64,000 nucleotides of DNA. Source: [Actinobacillus] rossii. GTDB lineage: Bacteria > Pseudomonadota > Gammaproteobacteria > Enterobacterales > Pasteurellaceae. A program made the translations under genes and the position numbers. Positions 55,595-63,573 of the stretch are shown piece after piece. Each line of letters begins with the position of its first letter. Within the stretch, counting starts at the first letter, position 1. Where the stretch lies: positions 1,550,001 through 1,614,000 of the forward strand of contig UFRQ01000003.1 of assembly GCA_900444965.1 (NCBI GenBank). Reading direction: 5' to 3'. The notes beneath the pieces were generated by a model. The model did no database searches. It saw only the letters and a program-made list of their open reading frames with translations, and was not told the DNA's origin.

Positions 55595-56665
55595 TTATTT
55601 TCCTTTAATCAGATTAATTAAATAGCCATAGTTTTCTTTTTCCATTTTTTCAAGTGGTATAAATTTAATGGCAGCACTATTTATACAATAACGTAAACCT
55701 CCTTTGTCTTTAGGGCCATCATCAAATACATGTCCTAAGTGTGCTTTGCCACTACGGCTTAATACTTCTGTTCTAACCATATTAAAACTAGTATCTTTTT
55801 GATAAGTTACGACATTTGGGTCAATTGGTTTGGTAAAACTTGGCCAACCACAACCAGAGTCATATTTATCTCTAGAAGAAAATAATGGTTCTCCTGTAGT
55901 AATATCTACATAAAGCCCGGTTTCTTTATTATCCCAATATTCATTACTAAATGAATGTTCAGTATTTTTCTTTTGCGTAACACTATATTGTAGAGGTGTT
56001 AATTTAGCTTTTAATTCTGTATCGCTTGGTTTGGGATAGTCATTAGGATCGATAATAACATGCTCAGCTTGATTTAAATCAAGATGGCAATAACCATTAG
56101 GATTTTTCTTTAAATAATCCTGATGATATTCTTCCGCTAAAATATAATGTTTAAGTGGTTCAACTTCAATTTGAATTTTGTCTTTATATTTTTTTTGTTG
56201 AATTTCAAGTTCTTTTAGAATAATTGCTTTATCTTGTTCATTTTGGTAATAAATTCCTGTACGATATTGTCTACCACGATCATTACCTTGTTTATTTATA
56301 CTCGTTGGGTCAATAACTTGAAAATAATATTTAAGTAATTTTTCTAATGAAATCTTATTGGCATCATAGGTAATATGTACTGTTTCAGCATGATCTGTTT
56401 TATTAATGATTTGATAATGCGTTTTATCCGTTTTGCCATTAGCATAACCTGAAGTAACATTTTTTACGCCATAAATACGTTCCATATAGGCTTCAATGCC
56501 CCAGAAACATCCACCAGCTAGGTAGATATCACGAATATTTTCTGATTGTATTTGTGTCATTTTTTTCGTCTCTATTTCTTGAGTACTGATATTATTGATA
56601 GCTAAAGAATTATTAGAAATAAGAGCTATAATAAAAGTAAATAATGTTTTTTTATAATAATTCAT
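55595..56665 (-). CDS. msrAB: Fused periplasmic methionine sulfoxide reductase MsrAB
   Basis: 356 residues. Signal peptide, then MsrA domain (about 45-200) with [20 protein letters not shown] holding the catalytic Cys, and MsrB domain (about 220-345) with [20 protein letters not shown] and the catalytic Cys in RYCINSAA. Two CxxC zinc pairs of MsrB are not obvious. Repairs both Met-sulfoxide epimers in envelope proteins. In H. influenzae this locus is known to respond to hypochlorite under an ECF sigma factor; that gene is the divergent neighbour here. Confidence 0.95.
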   Translation of the reverse strand: MNYYKKTLFTFIIALISNNSLAINNISTQEIETKKMTQIQSENIRDIYLAGGCFWGIEAYMERIYGVKNVTSGYANGKTDKTHYQIINKTDHAETVHITYDANKISLEKLLKYYFQVIDPTSINKQGNDRGRQYRTGIYYQNEQDKAIILKELEIQQKKYKDKIQIEVEPLKHYILAEEYHQDYLKKNPNGYCHLDLNQAEHVIIDPNDYPKPSDTELKAKLTPLQYSVTQKKNTEHSFSNEYWDNKETGLYVDITTGEPLFSSRDKYDSGCGWPSFTKPIDPNVVTYQKDTSFNMVRTEVLSRSGKAHLGHVFDDGPKDKGGLRYCINSAAIKFIPLEKMEKENYGYLINLIKGK

Positions 56666-56683
56666 ACTTTTCCTTTTATCGAA

Positions 56684-56704
56684 TAATCTAATAAATTAGA
56701 TTAG
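56684..56704 (-). terminator. AT-rich hairpin between the Met-rich gene and msrAB
   Basis: TAATCTAAT / ATTAGATTA with a short loop; no T run, so perhaps an RNA-processing or attenuating structure that sets the ratio of the small protein to MsrAB. Confidence 0.4.
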
Positions 56705-56773
56705 CGACAATACTAAAATATTTGATGTTATTATCATCGCTAAGTTAATTAAAGTTAGTTTCTCAATTATGGA

Positions 56774-56983
56774 TTACATTTTTTTTGTCTTATCAGATTT
56801 CATCATGTCATCTTTTTTCATTTGTTCAGACTTCATCATGTTACTTTCTTTCATTTTTTCTATTTGGGGGCAATCAGTTCCTGCTTTATTGTGGCAATCA
56901 TTCATCATTTTTGCATTTGCAGAATTAATTGCAGCAACAGAAAAGACAGATGTAGCTAGTAACACTTTAAATAAAGTTTTCAT
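56774..56983 (-). CDS. Small exported methionine-rich protein
   Basis: 69 residues. A signal peptide (MKTLFKVLLATSVFSVAAIN) is followed after SANA by a mature part of about 45 residues with nine Met, many Lys and two Cys (NDCHNKAGTDCPQ). Met pairs recur in KMM, NMM and DMM. This composition suits a sacrificial methionine pool oxidised by hypochlorite and regenerated by MsrAB, as for MrpX of Azospira; that role is inferred. GAGGAA precedes the ATG. Head of the minus-strand operon and divergent from the sigma-factor gene. Confidence 0.8.
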   Translation of the reverse strand: MKTLFKVLLATSVFSVAAINSANAKMMNDCHNKAGTDCPQIEKMKESNMMKSEQMKKDDMMKSDKTKKM

Positions 56984-57059
56984 AAATTTTTCCTCTTTTT
57001 AAAAATTCTGTTAATATAGATTTTTTACGAAAAGTATTCTTTTCACTTTATTAGTCGAT

Positions 57060-57078
57060 GTAAGGATAAAATCCTTAC
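57060..57078. promoter_or_regulatory. Palindrome in the divergent ECF-sigma promoter region
   Basis: GTAAGGAT-AAA-ATCCTTAC, a perfect 8-bp inverted repeat between the Met-rich gene and the sigma gene. Each arm could be a -35 element (TGTAAGGA) for one direction; on the minus strand a -10-like CGACTA follows after about 16 bp. Likely autoregulated ECF promoter or operator. Confidence 0.5.
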
Positions 57079-57112
57079 AAAATTTCTTTATTCTTCACAA
57101 AAATATAACACT

Positions 57113-57685
57113 ATGATTCTAAATGAAATTAATTCACCTCAATTTTTAGAAATTCGAGAGCAAATGTTAAAATTCGCCCATCTTCAGTTACGAGATAGTC
57201 ATTTAGCAGAAGATATGGTTCAAGAAGCATTGTTAAGTGCACTCAAAAATTTAACAAGTTTTAAGCGTAAGGCAGCACTTAAAACCTGGATATTCGCTAT
57301 TTTAAAGAATAAGATTATTGATTATTTGCGCCAAAAGGATCGTTTTATTCTTGAAAGTGACTTATTGAGTGAGGAAAACAGTAATAATACTTTTTTTGAT
57401 GAATTTGGACATTGGAAAGAGGAATATAATCCACCAGAATGGCAATCGCTTGAGAATTCAGTTTATTCAGATGAATTTTGGGTTATCTTTGAAATTTGCT
57501 TAACTCAGCTACCAGCCAAGCAGGCGCATGTATTTATGATGAGAGAATATTTAGAGCTACCTACAAATGAAATTTGTAATGTCTCAGAAATTACACCAGC
57601 TAATTTACACATTTTGTTATATCGAGCACGTTTACAGTTACAGCAATGTTTATCAAAAAAATCTATTTTAGGAGGGCAAAAATGA
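57113..57685 (+). CDS. rpoE2: ECF sigma factor (RpoE2-type)
   Basis: 190 residues. Region 2 (about 20-85) with LRDSHLAEDMVQEALLSALK and TWIFAILKNKIIDYLRQK; region 4 (about 125-185) with LPAKQAHVFMMREYLELPTN. The stop codon overlaps the start of the zinc-finger protein gene (ATGA), a usual sigma/anti-sigma arrangement. In H. influenzae this factor has been linked to hypochlorite stress and control of msrAB. The symbol follows that report from memory. Confidence 0.9.
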   Translation: MILNEINSPQFLEIREQMLKFAHLQLRDSHLAEDMVQEALLSALKNLTSFKRKAALKTWIFAILKNKIIDYLRQKDRFILESDLLSEENSNNTFFDEFGHWKEEYNPPEWQSLENSVYSDEFWVIFEICLTQLPAKQAHVFMMREYLELPTNEICNVSEITPANLHILLYRARLQLQQCLSKKSILGGQK

Positions 57686-57855
57686 ACTGCTTAGAAGTGA
57701 CTAAATTAGTTTCCGATTCACAAGAGCGTCCATTATCATTTAAAGAAAAAATTGGAGTAAGATCTCATCTGTTATATTGTCCTCATTGTCGTAATTTTGC
57801 GAAACATTGTCAGCAAATGAGTCAATTAATGAAAAAGTTTGCAAATGAGAAATAA
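57682..57855 (+). CDS. Zinc-finger anti-sigma factor
   Basis: 57 residues from the ATG at 57682 (GGAGG upstream), overlapping the sigma stop codon by four bases. SHLLYCPHCRNF provides the ZAS motif HxxxCxxC at about 29-36. No membrane segment, so it is a small soluble anti-sigma factor, as in the RsrA/ChrR/NrsF-like regulators; redox or hypochlorous acid attack on the zinc thiolates would release the sigma factor. An earlier start at 57646 would lie inside the sigma gene and is rejected. Confidence 0.85.
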   Translation: MNCLEVTKLVSDSQERPLSFKEKIGVRSHLLYCPHCRNFAKHCQQMSQLMKKFANEK

Positions 57856-58187
57856 ACTATAATATACAGAAAGGTTATATAAAAATTATCAAGCACTACG
57901 TTCTCCATTTAACTGATGAATAAAACAAAATGATTATTTTACATTACGTTTTACTTTTGTTTTGCTAACTGTTAGTTTTATAAGAAAATTTTTAGTAGAT
58001 AGGCATCCTTTTTTCTTAGAGTCGTTAGGTAATCTTAAAGCAATAATAAGCACAATCTAATTTATTCTAGTAAATTACTTTTGAACTTTTAGTAAAATAA
58101 TAAAGAGCGGTCAAAAATTGAAGTACTTTTGACCGCTATTAGAAGATAAAGGAGAAAAAAAGTTTTACTCCTAGAAAACGACTTAGA
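57856..58187. other. Non-coding gap between the sigma operon and IS481 element
   Basis: 332 bp, AT-rich. It holds only a hairpin AGCGGTCAAAA / TTTTGACCGCT (58106-58137) built from USS-like but degenerate arms, probably the operon terminator, and a short GGAG...CTCC inverted repeat near 58151-58173. No tRNA or attachment site recognised. Confidence 0.6.
58106..58137. terminator. Hairpin terminator with degenerate USS arms
   Basis: 11-bp stem AGCGGTCAAAA / TTTTGACCGCT, loop 10 nt. The arms contain GAGCGGT and ACCGCTA in place of GTGCGGT and ACCGCAC. Confidence 0.6.
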
Positions 58188-59388
58188 TGTAGAAGATCAG
58201 ACTTGATCTGACAAATCATTATAAAAATGAGAGTTTCCCGTTTAGAATATGAGTGTCTAAAATTCAATCTAAACAAAAAAGGAAACTCTCATGTTTTATT
58301 CTAACAATCCGCTCATTAAACACAAGACCGGTTTACTCAATTTAGCAGAAGAACTCGGAAACATTTCTCAAGCTTGCAAAGCGATGGGGATGAGCCGAGA
58401 TACATTCTATCGCTATCAACAAGCCGTAGAGCAAGGCGGTGTTGAAGCATTACTTAATCAAACTCGTCGGGTACCGAATATCAAAAATAGAGTAGACGAG
58501 CACATTGAGCAAGCTGTTGTAAAATTTGCCCTAGATTTTCCAGCTTACGGACAAGTTCGAGTGAGTAACGAACTTCGCAAGCAAGGTGTTTTTGTTTCAG
58601 CCGGTGGTGTTCGTTCCATTTGGCTACGTCATAATCTTGCTAACTTTAAACAGCGTTTAAATGCACTAGAGAAAGAAGTAGCTGAGAAAGGCATTATTCT
58701 AAATGAAAGTCAAGTCCAAGCCTTGGAACGTAAGAAAGAGGATGATATATCGAGTGGAGAAATTGAAACCGCTCATCCGGGCTATTTAGGTTCACAAGAT
58801 ACCTTTTATGTAGGTAATTTAAAAGGTGTTGGACGCATTTATCAGCAAACATTTGTTGATACTTATAGCAAGGTTGCTTTTGCAAAGCTCTACACAATGA
58901 AAACCGCAATTGCCGCTGCAGATATGCTCAATGATAAAGTCCTGCCGTTCTTTGAAGCCCAAGGATTACCGATGTTGCGTATTCTCACCGACCGTGGTAG
59001 TGAATATTGTGGCAAGGTGGAAAATCATGATTATGAGCTTTATTTAGCGATAAATGACATAGAGCATACTAAAACGAAAGTGAAGCATCCACAGACGAAT
59101 GGTATCTGTAGACGTTTTCATAAGACTATCTTACAAGAATTTTACCAAGTCGCATTTAGGAAGAAAATATATACGGATTTAGCGACATTACAAGCTGATT
59201 TAGATGAGTGGTTAATGTATTATAATCACCATCGAACACATCAAGGAAAAATGTGCTGTGGCAGAACACCGATGGCAACATTACTTGATGGAAAAGGGAT
59301 TTGGGCAGAAAAGAATTTAAGCTCAAATTAATCTGACAGACACGGTAATTCTAAACGGGGACTGTCAGATTAGGTTTGATCTTCTACA
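58188..59388 (+). mobile_element. IS481-family insertion sequence
   Basis: 1201 bp. Terminal inverted repeats of 26 bp start TGTAGAAGATCA at both ends and match at 23 of 26 positions. A single intact transposase fills the element. Flanks (CTTAGA left, GATGAT right) show no clear target duplication. The right end interrupts prophage gene R; the left end abuts chromosomal DNA. Confidence 0.9.
58291..59331 (+). CDS. IS481-family transposase
   Basis: 346 residues. Helix-turn-helix N-terminus (ISQACKAMGMSRDTFYRYQQ) and rve/DDE integrase core: first Asp in FVDTYSKVAF, second in ILTDRGSEYCG, and a later acidic residue after KHPQTNGICRRFHKTILQEF. Frame is complete and could be active. AAAGGA lies before the ATG at 58291. 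Confidence 0.93.
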   Translation: MFYSNNPLIKHKTGLLNLAEELGNISQACKAMGMSRDTFYRYQQAVEQGGVEALLNQTRRVPNIKNRVDEHIEQAVVKFALDFPAYGQVRVSNELRKQGVFVSAGGVRSIWLRHNLANFKQRLNALEKEVAEKGIILNESQVQALERKKEDDISSGEIETAHPGYLGSQDTFYVGNLKGVGRIYQQTFVDTYSKVAFAKLYTMKTAIAAADMLNDKVLPFFEAQGLPMLRILTDRGSEYCGKVENHDYELYLAINDIEHTKTKVKHPQTNGICRRFHKTILQEFYQVAFRKKIYTDLATLQADLDEWLMYYNHHRTHQGKMCCGRTPMATLLDGKGIWAEKNLSSN

Positions 59389-59547
59389 GATGATGTTTAG
59401 CGTGTAACGATACTCAAAACTCAGTGATGTGCTGCCAGTTGCAACAACTTGACCGCCGTCAACATAAAGCTGTAAGCGGTCAGGATTTTTCACAAAGTCT
59501 TGATGACTTTGTTCAAGGATTTTGCGCAGTTGGTTTGGCTTTTTCAT
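59389..59547 (-). pseudogene. P2-like tail completion protein R, truncated by the IS
   Basis: About 53 phage codons remain: MKKPNQLRKILEQSHQ at the start and SLSFEYRYTLNII at the break, matching P2 gpR (KNPD, VDGG and SFEYRYTL shared). From 59388 the frame runs into IS sequence and ends at 59365. I chose the ATG at 59547, which overlaps the stop codon of the upstream TraR-type gene (ATGA). The rest of R and all downstream tail genes are missing. Confidence 0.82.
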
Positions 59548-59759
59548 TTTCTGAAATTCCGTTGTTGCATTTCGTATTTTTGCTGACAATCCACGCAACG
59601 GGTTACGCCTTGAATTAATTGGCGGCGTTTTTCAGGAATGGGGATGTCGCAATCTTCGCAATAAAACGCACTGGTTGCTTTAAAAGTGCGGTGTTTTTGT
59701 AACGCAATATCACGTGTCATTTGTTCGAGTTCTTGCGCACGGTCAAATTGATCGGTCAT
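59544..59759 (-). CDS. TraR/DksA-type zinc-finger protein
   Basis: 71 residues, helical N-terminus and a four-Cys zinc finger: CEDCDIPIPEKRR then CVDCQ. P2-like phages often carry such a small DksA-like protein among lysis genes; it may bind the RNA polymerase secondary channel. It overlaps gene R at its 3' end (4 bp) and lysC at its 5' end. A USS occurs inside it at 59684-59692. Confidence 0.9.
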   Translation of the reverse strand: MTDQFDRAQELEQMTRDIALQKHRTFKATSAFYCEDCDIPIPEKRRQLIQGVTRCVDCQQKYEMQQRNFRK

Positions 59760-60019
59760 TGTTTTTCCTGTTTATTAAATTCATCAATGCATTTCTTTAA
59801 TGCTTGATTTTCAACAATGCATACACTTAGCTTTTGTTGGCTTTGTAGATAAGCGTTAGCCAAATCGCCGTTTGTTTTAATTGTGGCGGCAAATGGCGTG
59901 CATTCTGCAACTTGCGGACATAGTATTGGCTGTTTAATGATTTTCGGTGTGGTTGAACACGCCGCTAACATCATCAGGGATAAAAGTGTCAGCCCAATCT
60001 TGGTGTTTTTTAAGTGCAT
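59756..60019 (-). CDS. lysC: LysC-like outer-membrane spanin lipoprotein
   Basis: 87 residues with a lipobox MLAACSTT (Cys21) and a rest rich in Cys pairs (LCPQVAECTP, CIVENQALKKC). It starts inside lysB in another frame, which is the nested architecture of Rz/Rz1-type spanin pairs. Joins with LysB to fuse outer and inner membranes in the final step of lysis. Confidence 0.85.
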   Translation of the reverse strand: MHLKNTKIGLTLLSLMMLAACSTTPKIIKQPILCPQVAECTPFAATIKTNGDLANAYLQSQQKLSVCIVENQALKKCIDEFNKQEKQ

Positions 60020-60284
60020 TTTTTAAATCCTGTGTTTGCTTGGTTTGAGAGATTTTTAATTGATTTACGGCTTCCGTGAGTGCTTTTTGTTGCTCATTGA
60101 ATTTATCCACGCTTTCATTTAAAGCAACGTAAGACGCTTCCCATTGTTGTTTTAATTGTTCTTCTTTTGCTGCTTCAGCTCGCCAGTGGTTTGCTTGCCA
60201 CCCTTGAAACAGGATAATCGCCACAAGCATGAGCGGGCCAACCAATAAAATGTATTTTTCTTTTTTCGTTAAGAACCCAAACAT
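59934..60284 (-). CDS. lysB: LysB-like inner-membrane spanin
   Basis: 116 residues. One N-terminal membrane helix (YILLVGPLMLVAIILF) then a long coiled-coil periplasmic part (EEQLKQQWEASYVALNESV). The 3' half overlaps lysC out of frame and the 5' end overlaps the endolysin gene. Rz-like partner of LysC. Confidence 0.85.
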   Translation of the reverse strand: MFGFLTKKEKYILLVGPLMLVAIILFQGWQANHWRAEAAKEEQLKQQWEASYVALNESVDKFNEQQKALTEAVNQLKISQTKQTQDLKNALKKHQDWADTFIPDDVSGVFNHTENH

Positions 60285-60787
60285 AATGCCGTCTCCTTTT
60301 GTCGTCTTTCAATTAAGCCTTTTAGTGGAACGCCGTTTGCATAAATCCATCTTTCAAATTGACCGCACATTCCTTTGCTGTATCCTTTCCGTGCCATTTT
60401 AAACAGCGTGCTGTTTTTTAATCGACCACATCCAACATTGAATGTGATTGATGTCAACGCATCAAATCCCCCTTGTGGCATGGCTTGACCGTTGGCATAG
60501 GTATTCACGCACTTTTCGGCTTGCTTAATGCCTTTCGTGTATAATTCAGCCACTTCTTGCAAGGTGTAAATTTTATTTCGGTTAATTCTTTCTACTGCAT
60601 CTGTTGTGCCAATGCCTACTGTTAAAACATCAGAGGGGCATTGATAGGGTTTTTGCATGCAACCTTCTGCATTACCAATCAGCAATAATCCTTTTTCTGA
60701 TGTTCTAATTTCATTTCCATGCGTGGCGATAACAAGCCCGACAACAGCCGTGACGGCGCAGACGTATTTTGCTGATCGTTTAATCAT
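60269..60787 (-). CDS. Phage lysozyme (GH24 endolysin), SAR type
   Basis: 172 residues. Weakly hydrophobic N-terminal segment (YVCAVTAVVGLVIATHGNEI) consistent with a signal-anchor-release helix. Catalytic region EGCMQKPYQCPSDVLTVGIG contains the Glu and Asp/Thr of the T4/P22-type lysozyme triad. Several Cys may provide the disulfide switch of SAR endolysins. Similar to the HP1 lysozyme. Overlaps holin and lysB. Confidence 0.9.
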   Translation of the reverse strand: MIKRSAKYVCAVTAVVGLVIATHGNEIRTSEKGLLLIGNAEGCMQKPYQCPSDVLTVGIGTTDAVERINRNKIYTLQEVAELYTKGIKQAEKCVNTYANGQAMPQGGFDALTSITFNVGCGRLKNSTLFKMARKGYSKGMCGQFERWIYANGVPLKGLIERRQKETALCLGS

Positions 60788-61001
60788 GGTGATGGCTCCG
60801 TTGGTTTAATTCTTTTTCTTTTAATTCAAAATCTTTTTTCTTGTAATACCAATTTACAAGGAATGTTGCGACGCCAATCACAATACCTGTTGCTGATGCG
60901 ACGTCAGCCCAATTTACATTTGAAAACATATCCGCAATGCGTCCGATGAAGAAGGCTAATAATCCTGATATGTAAGATGCTCTTGATGGTGTGTCGTGCA
61001 T
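60780..61001 (-). CDS. Phage holin
   Basis: 73 residues from the ATG at 61001 with GGAG upstream; a start at 61028 would overlap gene X. Two membrane helices (SGLLAFFIGRIADMF and ATGIVIGVATFLVNWYY) and a basic, His-rich tail: class II holin or P2 gpY-like/HP1 holin. Forms the membrane hole or triggers SAR endolysin release. Confidence 0.85.
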   Translation of the reverse strand: MHDTPSRASYISGLLAFFIGRIADMFSNVNWADVASATGIVIGVATFLVNWYYKKKDFELKEKELNQRSHHHD

Positions 61002-61002
61002 A

Positions 61003-61212
61003 TCAGCTCCAAAGTTGTATAGTGTCACTTGCCACGCTGATCTTTTCAGTGTCGGTTTCAGGCAATATTACTGGTGTTCCGATGGGAATGACTGGTTTAT
61101 CCATTAAGTGCGGATTTAATTCGCACGCAATTTCTAAAAGCCCTTCACTGCGGCCAAAATAGCGATAAAGAATGGCGTCCAAGTTGTCATTTTGTTGTGC
61201 GTAAACTTCCAT
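61003..61212 (-). CDS. P2 tail protein X (LysM-like)
   Basis: 69 residues, the P2 gpX family: MEVYAQQNDNLDAILYRYFG, then ACELNPHL and GTPVILPE, a LysM-like fold. Baseplate/tail assembly factor. Its ATG overlaps the stop codon of gene L by one base. Confidence 0.88.
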   Translation of the reverse strand: MEVYAQQNDNLDAILYRYFGRSEGLLEIACELNPHLMDKPVIPIGTPVILPETDTEKISVASDTIQLWS

Positions 61213-61718
61213 TAAATTAACTCCGCATCGACCCGTCTTTTGCCGATAATGTCACTAATGGCAAATCGGGCGTCTCGTCTTAATTCGTTAATGCTGTCTT
61301 TAAGTAAATCCATTTTCTTTTCACCATCGTTTGTGCTGTCATAGCTTGCATAGCGTTCGTAAAGGTTCGCTAGTGCCAAACAGTTCACTGCACGTTTATA
61401 ACGGTAAATCAACACGCTTTCGCCGTTGACTGATGGCGCGGGGATTTGTTCAAGATGGTGATATTCGCTTTGTGCTCTGAATGTAGATAATTCATCATTC
61501 ACACTGGCGATGGCTTCAGTCAATGCGTCTTGCAAGCGTTGTTCGGTGACTGTGCCGTCAGCGCGATATTGATTGCGAAAAGCAGAAAGAGAAATGTCAG
61601 GGAAAAAATCATCATTTCTAATAATATCTTCGCCTGTTCCGTAATCTTCCAGTTGTTTTTGCACTGCACCCATCTCATAGTCAGGGGCAAGTTTTACTGA
61701 TAGAGATCCGTCGCTCAT
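61212..61718 (-). CDS. P2 head completion protein L
   Basis: 168 residues matching the P2 gpL family (FFPDISLSAFRNQYRADGTV, then RDARFAISDIIGKRRVDAELI at the end). Needed to complete filled heads before tail joining. Separated from gene M by a large hairpin rather than lying tightly behind it. Confidence 0.9.
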   Translation of the reverse strand: MSDGSLSVKLAPDYEMGAVQKQLEDYGTGEDIIRNDDFFPDISLSAFRNQYRADGTVTEQRLQDALTEAIASVNDELSTFRAQSEYHHLEQIPAPSVNGESVLIYRYKRAVNCLALANLYERYASYDSTNDGEKKMDLLKDSINELRRDARFAISDIIGKRRVDAELI

Positions 61719-61730
61719 GTTTTCCCTTAT

Positions 61731-61808
61731 AAAAAAAGTCGGGTGAGGATTAAATCAAGCACGGCCAAAAATCCGTCAGAATTTGACCGCACTTTTAATC
61801 CGCCCGAC
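61731..61808 (-). terminator. Long hairpin between phage genes M and L, containing a USS
   Basis: On the minus strand GTCGGGCGGATTAAA pairs with TTTAATCCTCACCCGAC (two-base bulge) around a loop of about 40 nt, followed by seven Ts. The loop carries AAGTGCGGT. Looks like an internal terminator in the late operon, unusual for P2-like phages. Confidence 0.65.
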
Positions 61809-61839
61809 GGGTGCGTGGTTTGCTCGTTATCAAATCCGA

Positions 61840-62490
61840 TTATTCATCGGCTTTGCTTAATTTTTTGCGTAATTTTTTAATGTCGCCTTTCACGCCAATT
61901 TTTTGATCTAAACCTAAAGCACGCTCAAGGTATTGCAAGGCTTGTTCAGGGTTCTTTTCAACCAATAACAAACCTAATTCACGCAATAATCGCGCACGGC
62001 TTTCATCTGGCATGTCACATTCAGCGGTGATGCGTTGTACTTGCTCTAAGTACGACACTTCGAATGGCTGATTGGCGGCTTGTGCGGTTTTTGCTTGGTC
62101 GGCAAATTCTTCTGCCAACAAGGTGCCAAGTGTTCGGGTAAATGGCTCGGGCAAGCGTAAATCATGAAATACGGCATAATCGGCAATCTGTAAGGCGAGA
62201 TGATATTCGCCACAGTCAATCGCCCACACGCACCATGTCATCAAGACATTATCTTGTTTACCACTTCCGACCGATAACGCCCCTTCAATCCATGGTAGAT
62301 AGTCAGGCAAAATTTGCTTTTTAAATGCGCCTTTGCGTTCCGTTGATTGGATGTTTTTCAAATCCTTTCGATGTCTCGCAATAATACGGCACATTTTTTC
62401 ATATTCCGTAAAGTCGCTTAGATCTTCGGTTTCTGCCGCATTAGCAATAGCGGCAGAAACTTCCAGAAAATGGCGTTTGGTTGGGCGCAT
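61840..62490 (-). CDS. P2 terminase small (endonuclease) subunit M
   Basis: 216 residues of the P2 gpM family: MRPTKRHFLEVSAAIAN, LPWIEGALSVGSGKQDNVLM and TWCVWAIDCGEYHLALQIADYA. Cuts DNA at cos during packaging together with gpP. Typical P2 order N-M-L. The C-terminus adds a predicted tetratricopeptide-like helical stretch (EQALQYLERALGLDQ). Confidence 0.9.
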   Translation of the reverse strand: MRPTKRHFLEVSAAIANAAETEDLSDFTEYEKMCRIIARHRKDLKNIQSTERKGAFKKQILPDYLPWIEGALSVGSGKQDNVLMTWCVWAIDCGEYHLALQIADYAVFHDLRLPEPFTRTLGTLLAEEFADQAKTAQAANQPFEVSYLEQVQRITAECDMPDESRARLLRELGLLLVEKNPEQALQYLERALGLDQKIGVKGDIKKLRKKLSKADE

Positions 62491-62501
62491 TATTGATTCC
62501 G

Positions 62502-63551
62502 TTATGCTGCCACAGACGAAATAGGCTCAGGAGCCTCAAGAATCGTAATATTTTTCGCCATAGCTACTGCCTCGTAGTTTTCCACAACATAGGCTTCGTT
62601 TGACGATAAATAATCTTCCACACGATTGCGTTCTGGCACATCTTTTAAGTGACGGCGCACTTTGCCTTCCTGCACGTAGATTGACAAGTTGTCTAGCGAT
62701 GTGACTAACACTGTGCCTTTCGGGAAGAATGGAACAGATACGGCTTGTAACCCGCCCACACGTTTTTGGCTAATGACGGTATCGCCTGCCAAAATTTCGC
62801 TTGGTTTTTCTTGGTTGATTAATGGGAAATATTTATCGGCTAATAAGTCGCTACCCATAATTGCAACCAGTTTAGTGTCGTCACGATATTGTGCTGGGAT
62901 GAAATCTTCTTTTAATGCAAAGACAAGGGCATCAAGGTTTTTATAGGTTTTACCTGAACCGATTTCGATTTTGCCACTGCTTTTTTCAATTTCTTTTAAC
63001 ACACGGGCTTTGGCTTTATCTTCGATTTGGAATAACCAACCCTTATTCACATCTTGCAATAATGGATGTTCAGTGCGGTTTGTGGTTGCGGCTGCACTTG
63101 TGCCATTCCAACCGATCATGATACGGTCTAATGCAATGCGTTCTGCTTTGAGTTTGCCCACACGTGCGGCGAAATCAGGGAATTTTGCCCAACTGTCTAA
63201 GGTTGCATAATTTAAATGCGTGTCAAAGTTGGTTTGTTCGCAAGAATAGGTGTTTTCTTGCAAGCTATGAATGTCTGTAGTTTCACGTGCTTTGGTGTTG
63301 GTGTCAGTACGGCTTGCAACTGGTGACAGTACGCCTAGACGCAATGCAGAACCTTTCATGTCTTGCACCATCACAACATTGATGCGTTTTAAGAAATCAG
63401 AGCTTTCAAGCACTGCATTTTCAAGCTTTTGTTGAATTGTTGGTTCGACGGTGAATTGCCCGCCATTTGCAACAAATGCCACATCTTCGCCGTTATCTTG
63501 TGCAACGCCTGCAATGTAAGCTTGGAATTTTTGTTGAGTAAATTTATTCAT
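62502..63551 (-). CDS. P2 major capsid protein N
   Basis: 349 residues, P2 gpN family: FTQQKFQAYIAGVAQDNG at the start, then TTDIHSLQENTYSCEQTNFD, HLNYATLDSWAKFPDF and GWNGTSAAATTN. Near the family length of about 357. Processed by gpO to form the HK97-fold capsid. 23 bp behind gene O. Confidence 0.93.
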   Translation of the reverse strand: MNKFTQQKFQAYIAGVAQDNGEDVAFVANGGQFTVEPTIQQKLENAVLESSDFLKRINVVMVQDMKGSALRLGVLSPVASRTDTNTKARETTDIHSLQENTYSCEQTNFDTHLNYATLDSWAKFPDFAARVGKLKAERIALDRIMIGWNGTSAAATTNRTEHPLLQDVNKGWLFQIEDKAKARVLKEIEKSSGKIEIGSGKTYKNLDALVFALKEDFIPAQYRDDTKLVAIMGSDLLADKYFPLINQEKPSEILAGDTVISQKRVGGLQAVSVPFFPKGTVLVTSLDNLSIYVQEGKVRRHLKDVPERNRVEDYLSSNEAYVVENYEAVAMAKNITILEAPEPISSVAA

Positions 63552-63573
63552 TTGGTTTTTTTCCTAAGATAAA

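Noticed and set aside
57856..58187. Prophage attachment site left of the IS element
   Set aside because: No tRNA-like or duplicated core sequence can be recognised, and the prophage edge on this side was removed at the IS junction.
62689..63210. Three plus-strand frames opposite the capsid gene
   Set aside because: Antisense shadows of phage gene N with no start signals.
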